DNA of 64,000 nucleotides. It comes from Microvirga antarctica. GTDB taxonomy: Bacteria > Pseudomonadota > Alphaproteobacteria > Rhizobiales > Beijerinckiaceae. Location of the stretch: NCBI RefSeq assembly GCF_017921815.1, contig NZ_JAGEMM010000004.1, positions 1 to 64,000 on the forward strand, written 5' to 3'. The first letter of the stretch is position 1. Every line of letters begins with the position of its first letter. Shown in pieces: positions 53,676 to 62,853 of this stretch. Below the pieces are notes generated by a model. The model was not told where the DNA came from, did not search any database, and saw only the letters and a list, made by a program, of their open reading frames with translations. A program made the translations under genes and the position numbers.

Positions 53676-54509
53676 ATGACCCTCTCCTCTCTGCCGCCGC
53701 TGCGATACATGCTGCTTTGGCTGTTCACCGCTTTGGGCGTCGTCTTCATCATTGCGCCCCTCGCCGTGGTGATCGTCAATTCGTTCTCGAGCGTCGCCTA
53801 CAACGTCTTTCCGCCAGAGGGCTTCTCGACTCGCTGGTATGAGAACCTCGCCGGACAGGCGGCGTTCTATGGAGCGGCATGGCGGAGCCTTGTCCTCGCC
53901 GGGCTTGCGACCGCGGGAGCACTCGTGATCGGCACGATGGCCGCCTACGCGTTGGTGCGCTATCCACTCCCGATGCCAAGCCTCCTCAAGGCGTTCCTGC
54001 TGGCGCCCATCGTGATCCCTAAAATCGTGCTCGGCGTGGCGCTCTTCATGTTCTTCGTCCGCATCAAGATGTTCGGAAGCTATTCGAGCCTTCTGCTGAC
54101 CCACATGCTGATCGTCCTGCCGTTCGTGATCTCGCTTGTCTCCGCTGCGCTCTATAATTTCGACTGGACGCTGCAGGAAGCCGCCATGGATCTGGGCGCG
54201 CGTCCGCTGCAGACCTTCATCCGCGTCGTCCTCCCGGAGATTTCCGTATCCATGGTGGTGGCGGCGGTATTCGCCTTCGTCACGTCGTTCGATCAGGTCG
54301 AGACCACGCTCTTCCTGGTGCGGACCGACAGCAATACGCTCCCCATCGAAATGTTTCTCTATCTGCAGAAGTGGCAGGATCCCACGATTGCCGCTCTGTC
54401 ATCGGTGCTGATCCTCTTCGCCGTCAGCATCGTGGCCGGCCTGGCGCTCGTGTTGCGCAACCGCCAACTGCCCCTTGATATGCGACCCCAGAAGGACGAC
54501 ACGCCGTGA
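53676..54509 (+). CDS. ABC transporter permease, PotC type
   Basis: 277 residues, six membrane segments. EAA loop LQEAAMDLGARPLQTFIRVVLPEI. Early motif IIAPLAVVIVNSFSS and SFDQVETTLFL near the end fit PotC-like subunits. Its stop overlaps the M28 gene start (GTGA), so the peptidase homologue is made with the transporter. Confidence 0.94.
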   Translation: MTLSSLPPLRYMLLWLFTALGVVFIIAPLAVVIVNSFSSVAYNVFPPEGFSTRWYENLAGQAAFYGAAWRSLVLAGLATAGALVIGTMAAYALVRYPLPMPSLLKAFLLAPIVIPKIVLGVALFMFFVRIKMFGSYSSLLLTHMLIVLPFVISLVSAALYNFDWTLQEAAMDLGARPLQTFIRVVLPEISVSMVVAAVFAFVTSFDQVETTLFLVRTDSNTLPIEMFLYLQKWQDPTIAALSSVLILFAVSIVAGLALVLRNRQLPLDMRPQKDDTP

Positions 54510-56251
54510 CCAAAAAACATCTGCAGACGGTCATCGACGCCATCGATGGCGGATTGATGATGCGCCACATGGCCGTTTTCGATCGCTACACGAAATATGC
54601 CGGGACACCCGAGGAGCTGGAGAGCCTGCGTTATTGCGAAGAGCAGATGCGCGCGTACGGCTTCGCGACGGAGATCGTCCAGCACGATGCGCTGATCAGC
54701 ATTCCGGGTAAGGCCTCTGTGACGTTTGCCGGGAGGGATATGCGGTCGATCAGCCACTCGTTTTCACGGTCGTCGCCGGCTGGCGGCCTCACGTCGGCCA
54801 TCGTAGATGTGGGTGACGGCTCGGCCTCGGCCTTTGCCCAGACCGATGTGAAGGGCAAGATCGTGCTGGTGGATGGTATCGCCAATCCGGCCGTGTCCCT
54901 GCGCGCGTCCCAGGCGGGGGCGGCGGGCCAGCTCCACATCTCGCCCCATGAGCACCTCCACGAGATGTGCGTCTCTTCGGTCTGGGGCAGCCCGACTCAC
55001 GAGACGCGCGACAGACTGCCCTCGACCGTGATCCTGACGATCCCGCTGGACGAGGGACAAGCAGTGCGGGCGGCGTTGGCTGCGACGCCGCATGTGGAAG
55101 TCACGCTCCAAGCGGAGGTCGATACCGGCTGGCGCAAGACGCCGATCCTGGTTGCCGATCTTCCCAGCCTCGAAGGCGACGGGGAGGAACCGTTCATCTT
55201 CTACACCGGACACCATGACACCTGGTATTTCGGCGTGATGGACAATGGCGGCGCCAACGCCACGATGATGGAAGTGGCGCGCATCGCGGCGGCCCACCGC
55301 TCGGAATGGCGGCGGGGGCTGCGCGTGGTGTTCTGGTCCGGTCACTCGCAGGGGCGCTACTCGAGCTCGTCCTGGTATGCGGACGAGCACTGGGAAGAGC
55401 TTTCCCGTCGCGCGCTGGTGCATGTGAACGTCGATTCAACCGGCGGCAAGGGCAATGTCATTGTGGCCGACACAACGGCGGCGGCGGAACTGCGCGGCCT
55501 CGCCAGCGAGGCGATCGCCGCCTACAGCGATCAGACGTTCTCCAACCGTCGCCTCAGTCGCGCCGGCGATCAGTCATTCTGGGGCATCGGTGTGCCGGGC
55601 ATTTTCCAGAACATGAGCGAGCAGCCTGCCTCTGGCCAGGCGAACGCGTCCGCGGCGGTTTTCGGCGCCGGCAACAGGCTCGGCCGCGGCACCGGCTGGT
55701 GGTGGCACAACCCTGCCGACACACTCGACAAGATCGAGGAATCCATCCTCGTGCGCGACACCAAGATCTACATGCACGCCGTCTGGCGGCTGCTGACCGA
55801 CCCGGTCCTGCCGCTCGACTATGCCGAGCACGCCCGCTATCTCTCCAACGAGATCGCCACGATGCAAAAGAGCGTCGGGGATCGGTTCGACCTTTCGGTC
55901 TTGGCAGAGAGAGCAGCACGCCTGGGTGATCTCGCCCGTGACTTCGATGCCGAAGCATCTGCAGCATCGAGCGATCGCGCCGAGGGTATCAACCGGGTTC
56001 TGAAGACTGTCTCGCGCGCGATCGTGCCAGTCGATTACACCATGGGCGATCGCTTCGAGCAGGATCCGGCGCTTGCCCAGAGCCCCTATCCGAGTCTCGA
56101 GGCCGCCAAATCATTCGGCGAACTCGACCCTTCGTCAGATGACGCGAAGTTCCTCACGGTGGGAATGATGCGGGCGCGGAACCGCATCGCGGTCGCCCTG
56201 TCCAGCGCCATCACGGCCTTCGAAGACGGCTTGCGGGACCTGCGAGCATAA
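54506..56251 (+). CDS. M28-family peptidase homologue with PA domain, catalytic Glu pair replaced
   Basis: 581 residues, no signal peptide. PA-domain-like insert (about 95-200: GKIVLVDG, RASQAGAAG) and an M28 zinc-peptidase fold of glutamate-carboxypeptidase-II type. First metal motif GHHDTWYFGVMDNGGANATMMEVARI, later Asp in VHVNVDSTGG and His in WWWHNPADT are kept. The canonical E-E motif that supplies the general base and a zinc ligand (as in SAEEFGLLGS) reads SGHSQGRYSSSSW (His280-Ser281). It therefore either uses another base or is not a peptidase. The GTG start overlaps the permease stop, which strongly ties it to the imported compound, perhaps an N-acyl or gamma-linked amino acid. Confidence 0.88.
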   Translation: MTKKHLQTVIDAIDGGLMMRHMAVFDRYTKYAGTPEELESLRYCEEQMRAYGFATEIVQHDALISIPGKASVTFAGRDMRSISHSFSRSSPAGGLTSAIVDVGDGSASAFAQTDVKGKIVLVDGIANPAVSLRASQAGAAGQLHISPHEHLHEMCVSSVWGSPTHETRDRLPSTVILTIPLDEGQAVRAALAATPHVEVTLQAEVDTGWRKTPILVADLPSLEGDGEEPFIFYTGHHDTWYFGVMDNGGANATMMEVARIAAAHRSEWRRGLRVVFWSGHSQGRYSSSSWYADEHWEELSRRALVHVNVDSTGGKGNVIVADTTAAAELRGLASEAIAAYSDQTFSNRRLSRAGDQSFWGIGVPGIFQNMSEQPASGQANASAAVFGAGNRLGRGTGWWWHNPADTLDKIEESILVRDTKIYMHAVWRLLTDPVLPLDYAEHARYLSNEIATMQKSVGDRFDLSVLAERAARLGDLARDFDAEASAASSDRAEGINRVLKTVSRAIVPVDYTMGDRFEQDPALAQSPYPSLEAAKSFGELDPSSDDAKFLTVGMMRARNRIAVALSSAITAFEDGLRDLRA

Positions 56252-56281
56252 GCGTCGCTCCCTGAGAGAAAGGATCATCCC

Positions 56282-57073
56282 ATGTTGCTCACTGATAAGG
56301 TTGCCTTCGTCACCGGCGGAGCCGGCCGACTTGGCCGCGCCATCGTTACGACATTTGCCCGCGAAGGCGCTGCGGTTGTCCTCGCCGATCTCGATCCCGC
56401 GCGCGCCGAGGAGGCCGCGCGGGAGATATCCGGCAAGACCAATGGCCGGGTGATTGCCGTCACCGGCGACGTGTCGCAAGCCGCCGATGTCGCCCGTATG
56501 GTCGAGGAAGCGACGCAGGCCGTCGGGCTTCCCGACATCCTCGTCAATGCCCACGGGATCTTCCCGAATGTTCCCGTCCTCGACGTCGATCCCGATGTCT
56601 GGGATCGCATTTTCGCCGTCAACGTGCGCGGCTCCATGCTTCCCGCACAGGCGTTGGCGCGGCGCTGGATCACCAACGGCGTCAAAGGCTCGATCGTCAA
56701 TATTTCGTCCGGTGCCTCACGGTCGGCCCGGGCGGGGGGCGCGGGCTATGCGGGCTCGAAGGCTGCCGTCAACCTGCTGACCGAGACACTCGCCATCGAG
56801 CTCGGACCGCACGGCATCCGTGTCAACGCGGTGGCCCCGGGGCTGATCATGGACAATGTGGTGACAGAGGAGAGCGACGCGCTCCACCCCTATGTCAACA
56901 TGACGCTTCGTGGCACACCGATGGGCCGCACAGGCCACGCCAACGATATCGCCGAGGCTGTCGCTTTCCTGGCGTCGGAGCGCTCCGCCTGGACCACGGG
57001 CGCCATCCTCGAAGTCACGGGCGGAACCCATTGCGGACGCACCTACATGCCGACGACACAGGGCCTTCGCTGA
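56282..57073 (+). CDS. Short-chain dehydrogenase/reductase (SDR)
   Basis: 263 residues, classical SDR: cofactor motif FVTGGAGRLGRAIV, acidic residue in VVLADLDP after strand 2 (NAD preference), NAHG in place of NNAG, catalytic Ser in NISSGAS and Y-x-x-x-K in YAGSKAAV. ATG 56282, 30 bp after the M28 gene. Its stop shares bases with the following gene's ATG. It probably oxidises a hydroxyl group of a breakdown product. Confidence 0.93.
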   Translation: MLLTDKVAFVTGGAGRLGRAIVTTFAREGAAVVLADLDPARAEEAAREISGKTNGRVIAVTGDVSQAADVARMVEEATQAVGLPDILVNAHGIFPNVPVLDVDPDVWDRIFAVNVRGSMLPAQALARRWITNGVKGSIVNISSGASRSARAGGAGYAGSKAAVNLLTETLAIELGPHGIRVNAVAPGLIMDNVVTEESDALHPYVNMTLRGTPMGRTGHANDIAEAVAFLASERSAWTTGAILEVTGGTHCGRTYMPTTQGLR

Positions 57074-58083
57074 TGGACGCTCGTTCGTTCGCGATCGTCG
57101 GCGCTGGAGCGATCGGCGGCATTGTGGGCGCCCATCTGATCAAGGCGGGCCATGCGGTCATCTTCATCGAATCCAATGCCGACCATCGCGCCGCGATCCG
57201 CGCCGACGGCCTCAAGATATCGGGCCATCGCGACATCGTCGTCCATCCCGAGGTTTTCGCGCCGGGCGAGTTTAACGGTCTGGTGTCGCACCTTCTGCTG
57301 GCCGTGAAATCGCGGGACACTAATGCCGCGCTCTCGCCGCTCTCTCACCTTCTGGCCGATGACGGATATGTGGTGTCCCTGCAGAACGGCCTTGAGGAAT
57401 ACAAGATTGCCGAAATCGTCGGAAACCCTCGCACCATCGGCGCCTACCTGACATTCGGCGGCTTCTACAAGGAGCCGGGACACATTGTCTACGGCGGCCC
57501 GGGGAGCTTCAAGGTCGGCGAACTCGACGGCAGCATCACACCGAGGCTCGAGGATCTGCAGCAAGCCCTCTCCCATCAGCAGCCGGTTCAGACGACGTCG
57601 AACATTTTCGGCTACCTGTGGGCCAAGATGGCGCTCGGCGCCGTCTATTTCGGAACCGCCACTGTCGATGCGCCTGTGTTAGACATCTACGCCGATGCGC
57701 GCTGCCGAACCGTTCTCGGCCGGTTCGCCGGCGAGGCCGTTGCGGTGGCCGATGCGCTGAAGGTGGGAATCGAGAATTGCGACGGCTTCGATCCCAAGGC
57801 GTTCCGCATGACGGGTGCCGTTGACGACGAGGCGGTCGAGGCCTCCTGGAAGGCGCAGGACACCTATTGGCGTAGCCACGACAACACGCATACGGGAGTC
57901 TGGCGGGACCTGGCGATCCACAAGCGGCCGACCGAGGTCGATTGGCAGGTCGGAGAGATCATCCGGCTGGCGGACCAGATCGGCCAGGATGTGCCGAATC
58001 TCAAGACGTTGCGCCAGATCATCAAGGAGATCGAAGAAGGCGCCCGCAGCCAGAGCTGGGCGAACCTTCAATCGCTGGCCTAG
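57073..58083 (+). CDS. Ketopantoate reductase-like (ApbA/PanE family) dehydrogenase
   Basis: 336 residues. N-terminal Rossmann fold AIVGAGAIGGIVGAHLIKAGH, then LLAVKSRDT, SLQNGLEE and the C-terminal helical domain with FGYLWAKMALGAVYFGTA (Lys of the family active site in LWAKM). Start at ATG 57073, overlapping the SDR stop (TGATG). The operon context (ABC importer, M28 homologue, SDR) argues for a catabolic 2-keto/2-hydroxy acid reaction and not pantothenate synthesis. Confidence 0.9.
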   Translation: MDARSFAIVGAGAIGGIVGAHLIKAGHAVIFIESNADHRAAIRADGLKISGHRDIVVHPEVFAPGEFNGLVSHLLLAVKSRDTNAALSPLSHLLADDGYVVSLQNGLEEYKIAEIVGNPRTIGAYLTFGGFYKEPGHIVYGGPGSFKVGELDGSITPRLEDLQQALSHQQPVQTTSNIFGYLWAKMALGAVYFGTATVDAPVLDIYADARCRTVLGRFAGEAVAVADALKVGIENCDGFDPKAFRMTGAVDDEAVEASWKAQDTYWRSHDNTHTGVWRDLAIHKRPTEVDWQVGEIIRLADQIGQDVPNLKTLRQIIKEIEEGARSQSWANLQSLA

Positions 58084-58141
58084 TCATCCGCTGGGACAGC
58101 ACCGGGTTGGAGCAAGCAGAGCCAAGGGGCGCCGGCCGCCG

Positions 58142-59140
58142 CTACCGGCCGTCGCTCCAGCCATGGTCATCATTCAGTTCGGCCACCATGGCGCCGGTAT
58201 CGACCGGGTAAAACCGCTTCCCGATGGCAGCGACAAACGCGCGTTTGGGAGAGGTAATGACCTCCACCTCGCGCCCGAACACGTCGACAACCCGCCCGAC
58301 CACGCCGCCGTCCTCGATGAGGTCACCGGCTCCTACGGACGGCATGAAAAACCCACCGGCGCGCGTGAAGGCGAGATCACAGGTGCCGATGGTGCGATAC
58401 TGTGAGGGTGCGGGCGCACCATCGGCGAGGATGCCAGCGGCGTGCGCAACGCCCCGGACCGCCTGCGCAAACCGATCGATATCCGCGTCCGGTGTTTCCC
58501 CGCCGCCGCCGCACTCAACGATCAGACTTGGTACTCCCAATGCGGTCAAGCGGGTGAACATGGCGCATGACAACCAGGAATCGCGGGCTGCCCACACCAC
58601 GTCCGTCGCGGCAGCCCTGGCATAGCGGCCCGATGCCAGGGAGGCATCCGAACCGTCGTCCCAGAAGATGCTGTAGAACGGCACGACGGCCTCGGCGCCG
58701 CCCGAGTGCAGGTCGACCACGATGTCCGCCGTGGCATGGGCCGCTTCCATCAGCCGGAATGCCATCTGACGGGTGATCGACCCGTCGAGCGTGCCCGGAA
58801 AGAGCCGGTTCATATTCTCGCCGTCTTGTGGCGTGTTGCGCGTCTGGGCGCGAAACGCGAGAGGGTTGGCGGCAAGCACCCCGACGATGGCGCCAGACAT
58901 GCTCTCGAGATCAAGCGCGTGCAGACAGCGTGTGAGACCCAGTGTGCCACCCACCTCGCCGCCATGGATGGCGGCCTGCACCCACAGGATCGGTCCGGGA
59001 CGGGCACCGGCGGCGATCATGACCGGCGCCGCCACTGGCCCATCAATCTGATGGGCCAGTGGCAATGCGCCGATTGTCATCCGGCCGGGTTGGAGCACGG
59101 CGGAACCGACAGTCAGACTCTGCCAACGTCCGCTGTCCAT
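58142..59140 (-). CDS. AstE/aspartoacylase-family zinc deacylase, paralogue 1
   Basis: 332 residues. Zinc carboxypeptidase-like fold of the succinylglutamate desuccinylase/aspartoacylase family: AAIHGGEVGG (His and Glu ligands), NMNRLFPG, DLHSGG (third ligand His) and catalytic Glu in IVECGGGG. A C-terminal beta domain follows (GDLIEDGGVVGRVVDVFGREVEVI). It is the most divergent of the three tandem copies and last in the operon, two bases after copy 2. Expected to remove an acyl group from an N-acyl amino acid. Confidence 0.9.
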   Translation of the reverse strand: MDSGRWQSLTVGSAVLQPGRMTIGALPLAHQIDGPVAAPVMIAAGARPGPILWVQAAIHGGEVGGTLGLTRCLHALDLESMSGAIVGVLAANPLAFRAQTRNTPQDGENMNRLFPGTLDGSITRQMAFRLMEAAHATADIVVDLHSGGAEAVVPFYSIFWDDGSDASLASGRYARAAATDVVWAARDSWLSCAMFTRLTALGVPSLIVECGGGGETPDADIDRFAQAVRGVAHAAGILADGAPAPSQYRTIGTCDLAFTRAGGFFMPSVGAGDLIEDGGVVGRVVDVFGREVEVITSPKRAFVAAIGKRFYPVDTGAMVAELNDDHGWSDGR

Positions 59141-59142
59141 GG

Positions 59143-60126
59143 TCAGGCCGCCCGCGGGTTGAGGCCGATATGGATCAGCGTCTCGCCGGTTGCCATCACG
59201 GGACCGGGATGGATGGCCAGAACGATTCCAGCCGCCGGACTCTTCGCCTCCGCCCGAGCATTGCCGAACATGTCGTAATACTGCCCGATGACCGTTCCTT
59301 CCTCGACCGTGTCGCCGCACAGGACGCGCCGCTCGAACAACCCGCCGTCCGTTGCCGTGACCCACTCGAAGTTTGAGAAGAAGTTCATGGTGCCATAGTC
59401 TTTCACGGCTCCTTCCTCCATTCCCAGGACCCTGAGAACATTGTGCAGCCGGTCGACCGCATCGGCCACGGATTCGTCCGTGAAGGCGCGGATCTTTCCG
59501 CCGCACTCGACGATGAAGCTGGCGATGCCTGCCTTCGCGGCCGTCATCATCGCCGACCCGGCAAGGATGGAATCGGGAGCTGGGAGCGTGTCGCGGTAGC
59601 CGAAGGCGCGGGCCACCTTTTCGGACATTTCGCCAGCCTTTCCGTCGACCTGGGGAAAGAGGGCCCAGCGGACATCGGGCGTGAGCGCCGTATGAAAGTC
59701 GATCAGGACATCCGCGTACTTCTTCAACGGCTCGTACAGCGCATAGGCCATCTGCTGCGTGATCGTTCCGCCCTGATCGCCCGGAAACTGGCGGTTGAGA
59801 TCGCCCCCGTTATAGCCCTCATAAGGGCTCATCCGACGCTTGGTCTGAAAGGCCGAAACGTTGAGGATGGGGAGGGCAACGACCGTGCCTTTCAGGGTCG
59901 CGGGATCGAGACTGCGCACGAAGTCATGGATGATATAGGTGCCGCAATACTCGTTCCCGTGGACGCAGCCATGCATCCACACGACCGGTCCATCCTGTTC
60001 TCCCTGGACGATGACGACGGGCGCATTGAGCGGCGAGCCGTCCGGCGCATCCGCGATCTTCAGGACGCCCTTGGTAACGCCCGCTCCCTTGGAGTGAGCG
60101 GTTCCGACAATGATTTCTTTTGACAT
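59143..60126 (-). CDS. AstE/aspartoacylase-family zinc deacylase, paralogue 2
   Basis: 327 residues. Ligand motif HGCVHGNEYCGT, substrate Arg region GGDLNRQFPG, DFHTAL and catalytic Glu in IVECGGK, all present. The C-terminal domain GDTVEEGTVIGQYYDMFG plus the ending TLIHIGLNPRAA is shared with copy 3, so the two arose by duplication. Nine bases downstream of copy 3. Relatives include DoeB, which deacetylates N-acetyl-diaminobutyrate in ectoine degradation. Confidence 0.92.
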   Translation of the reverse strand: MSKEIIVGTAHSKGAGVTKGVLKIADAPDGSPLNAPVVIVQGEQDGPVVWMHGCVHGNEYCGTYIIHDFVRSLDPATLKGTVVALPILNVSAFQTKRRMSPYEGYNGGDLNRQFPGDQGGTITQQMAYALYEPLKKYADVLIDFHTALTPDVRWALFPQVDGKAGEMSEKVARAFGYRDTLPAPDSILAGSAMMTAAKAGIASFIVECGGKIRAFTDESVADAVDRLHNVLRVLGMEEGAVKDYGTMNFFSNFEWVTATDGGLFERRVLCGDTVEEGTVIGQYYDMFGNARAEAKSPAAGIVLAIHPGPVMATGETLIHIGLNPRAA

Positions 60127-60134
60127 GACAGTCC

Positions 60135-61115
60135 TCACGCGCGTTGAGGGTTTAAGCCGATATGGATCAGAACGTCGCCCTGCGGGATGATGGGGCCTGG
60201 ATGGTGGGCCAGCACCACGCCGGAGGCCGGAGACAGAGCAACGCCGTCCTCATCGCCGAAATTATCGAAGTAGGTGCCGACGACATCGCCTTCGGCAATC
60301 GTCTGACCGCATGAGACCGAGGGCTTGAAGATTCCGCCACGCGGTGCGTTGGCCCAGTGAAAGTTCGAGAACAGGGTCAAGGGACCGTAATCCGTGACCT
60401 CGCCCTTCAGGACGCCGATGGCGCGCGCCAGGTTCCGCAGGCGCTCGGCCACATCCTTGACCGTCTCGGGCGTGAACGAAGTGCCGGTTCCTCCGGCTTC
60501 CGCGATATAGGCGGGGATTCCCTCCGCCGCGACCGTCATCATGGCCGAGCCGACCAATGTTCCGGCAGGAGTCGGAAGCGTATTCTCATAGCCGAATGCC
60601 TTAGCCATCCGGCGACCCACCTTGCTCACCTCTCCGCCCGCGTCGGCATAGAGCGCCCACCGGGTGTTGGGTGTGAAGGCCGTGTGGAAATCCACGAGAT
60701 GGGTCGCATAGGTTTTGAGCGCCGAGTAAACCGCGAACGCCGCCTGTTCGGTGAATCCGCCGTTGGCGCGGCCTGGGAAACATCTGTTCATGTCGCCGTT
60801 GTTGAAGCCCTCGAAAGGGCTCATGCGCTGGTAGGCGCGAAACGCCGTCAGGTTCAGGATGGGAAGCGCGATCACCGCGCCATGAACCTCGTCGGGATCA
60901 AGTGTACGCAGGAAGGCGTGGATGTTGAACGTTCCGCAATACTCGTCCCCGTGAACGCAGGCGTGCATCCAGAGGACCGGTCCCGGTTCCTTGCCCCGGA
61001 TGATGATCACGGGGATTTCCACAGGAGCGCCGTCCGGCATCACGCCGACCTTGAGGGTTCCCTCGAAGCGTCCCGGCCCGTCAGCTTTGGCTGATCCGAC
61101 CTCTATTGTCTGCAT
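60135..61115 (-). CDS. AstE/aspartoacylase-family zinc deacylase, paralogue 3
   Basis: 326 residues. HACVHGDEYCGT (His, Glu), NNGDMNRCFPG, DFHTAF (His) and AEAGGTG with the catalytic Glu shifted in context from VECGG. Ends LIHIGLNPQRA as in copy 2. ATG 61115 with AAGGGAG upstream. First of the three deacylases, 30 bp after the permease gene. Confidence 0.92.
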   Translation of the reverse strand: MQTIEVGSAKADGPGRFEGTLKVGVMPDGAPVEIPVIIIRGKEPGPVLWMHACVHGDEYCGTFNIHAFLRTLDPDEVHGAVIALPILNLTAFRAYQRMSPFEGFNNGDMNRCFPGRANGGFTEQAAFAVYSALKTYATHLVDFHTAFTPNTRWALYADAGGEVSKVGRRMAKAFGYENTLPTPAGTLVGSAMMTVAAEGIPAYIAEAGGTGTSFTPETVKDVAERLRNLARAIGVLKGEVTDYGPLTLFSNFHWANAPRGGIFKPSVSCGQTIAEGDVVGTYFDNFGDEDGVALSPASGVVLAHHPGPIIPQGDVLIHIGLNPQRA

Positions 61116-61145
61116 GTTCACTCCCTTCAGCGTAGACGCGAAATT

Positions 61146-62006
61146 TTAGAGCCGCATGGCGGTCCGCAGACCGACAAGACGTTCGATCAGCAGTCCGAAC
61201 AGGACGATCATGACGATCTGAACCGTCGTGATCGCAGCGATCACCGGCGAGCTCTCCCACTGGATGTAAGAGAAGATTTCAATCGGCAGCGTCGTCATGC
61301 CGGGACCGGACAGGAAAAGCGCGATGTAGACGTCCCCAAACGAGATGATGAAGGCGAAGATCAGCGCGGACAGGACCCCGGGTGCCACGAGCGGGAGAGT
61401 CACCTCGCGCAACACGACCCAGCGTGATGCCCCGAGCGTGTAGGCGGCAGCCTCCACGTCCGCGTCCACGCCCTCGAGGCTGGCGGTGATTCCTGCAATC
61501 GTGAATGGCAGGCAGATGAGCACGTGGCCGATCACTAGGGCGGCCATTTCCGGGATGGGAAGCTGTGTCAGCAGAAGCAGCAGCGACAGGCTGATCAGGA
61601 TATGCGGCACCATCATCGGCAGCATGGCCAGTGACCTCCCGATCTCTCGTTTCTTTCCGAGGAAGCGCACGATCCCGTAGGCGGTCACGAAACCTATAAC
61701 GGTTGCGAGGACTGAGGCGATCAGCGCCAGCATGACGCTGAATTTGAAGGCGCTTACAAAACTGTCGCTGTCGAGGAAGGCACGGTACCACCTCAGCGAC
61801 GCCCGCGAGATGTCGTATGTGTTGGCCTGATCCGGACTGAACGATGCGTAGATGACGATCAGCAAGGGGGCCAGCAGGAAGACATAGAGCGCCGCAACTG
61901 CCACCGTGAAAAGGAGACGGCCCACGCGGGACAGATCGATCGCCGGCTCGACGATGGCCCGGTTGGCATGCGGCGGATTGGCGGAGGCCAGCTGATCAAT
62001 AGGCAC
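61146..62006 (-). CDS. ABC transporter permease, PotC type (second importer)
   Basis: 286 residues, six membrane segments; GTG start overlapping the previous permease by 11 bp. EAA-like loop DVEAAAYTLGASRWVVLREVTLPLVAPG, then FAFIISFGDVYIALFLSG. It couples directly to the deacylase genes downstream. Confidence 0.93.
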   Translation of the reverse strand: MPIDQLASANPPHANRAIVEPAIDLSRVGRLLFTVAVAALYVFLLAPLLIVIYASFSPDQANTYDISRASLRWYRAFLDSDSFVSAFKFSVMLALIASVLATVIGFVTAYGIVRFLGKKREIGRSLAMLPMMVPHILISLSLLLLLTQLPIPEMAALVIGHVLICLPFTIAGITASLEGVDADVEAAAYTLGASRWVVLREVTLPLVAPGVLSALIFAFIISFGDVYIALFLSGPGMTTLPIEIFSYIQWESSPVIAAITTVQIVMIVLFGLLIERLVGLRTAMRL

Positions 62007-62853
62007 GGCGCATCTTCCGGAAATAGAGCGAGATCACCGAGAACTGGCAGACCACCAGAATGGCCGCGACCGCTGCGCCCAGGGGCCAGTTGAACGTCGA
62101 CAGGATGAGCTGGTAGATCGTCTGTCCCAGCATCGTCACATTGCGACCGCCGAGGAGCTCGGGAGTGACGATGGACCCGGCCGTCAGCGTGAAGACGAGG
62201 GCGGAGCCCATGACGATTCCTGAGCGGCTGAGCGGAAGCGTCACCTCGAAAAACGTGCGAAGCGGTCGCGCGCCGAGCGTGCTCGCGGCGGGAACGAGAT
62301 GGGGATCCTGGCTCACGAGGGACGAGAAGATCGGAAACACCATGTAGGGAAGCATGATGTGCACGAGAGCGACGATCACGGTGGGCTCCGTGTTCAGCAA
62401 GCCAATCGGTGAGGACACAAGGCCGAGACCAATCAAGAGCCGGTTGACCAGGCCATCGCTGCCAAGCAGCACGATCCAGCCATAGGTGCGCACGATGACG
62501 CCGGTCATCAGCGGGGCGATGATCAGAAACATCAGAATACCGCGCCAGGCGCTCTTCATGCGGGAGAGAAAGTAGGCAAGCGTATACCCGAAGATCAGGC
62601 TGAAGAGCGTCACGATCGCGGAAATGCGAAAGGTGTCGTAGATGATCTGTCGATAGTAGCCGTCGGAGAGCAGGCGCCTGTAATTGTCGGTGGTCAGCTC
62701 CGGAAGATAGAGGCGCTCCGGCGAGTACTTGAGAAAGCTGACCGCAAGAAAATAGCCGATGGGCACGATCAGAAAGACCAGGTAGAGAATGCTGACCGGC
62801 GCAAGAAGTGCCGCGGCGAACGGCGCCGAACGATGACCCTTCTCCTGCGTCAT
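61996..62853 (-). CDS. ABC transporter permease, PotB type (second importer)
   Basis: 285 residues, six membrane segments. Loop LVPAASTLGARPLRTFFEVTLPLSRSG and TLTAGSIVTPELLGG. ATG 62853 overlaps the ATPase stop (ATGA). The longer upstream frame has no similarity. Confidence 0.93.
   Translation of the reverse strand: MTQEKGHRSAPFAAALLAPVSILYLVFLIVPIGYFLAVSFLKYSPERLYLPELTTDNYRRLLSDGYYRQIIYDTFRISAIVTLFSLIFGYTLAYFLSRMKSAWRGILMFLIIAPLMTGVIVRTYGWIVLLGSDGLVNRLLIGLGLVSSPIGLLNTEPTVIVALVHIMLPYMVFPIFSSLVSQDPHLVPAASTLGARPLRTFFEVTLPLSRSGIVMGSALVFTLTAGSIVTPELLGGRNVTMLGQTIYQLILSTFNWPLGAAVAAILVVCQFSVISLYFRKMRRAY

Noticed and set aside
57073..58083. Pantothenate biosynthesis gene panE
   Set aside because: Family match is real, but the gene is translationally coupled to an SDR in a catabolic transporter operon, so the biosynthetic name is not supported.
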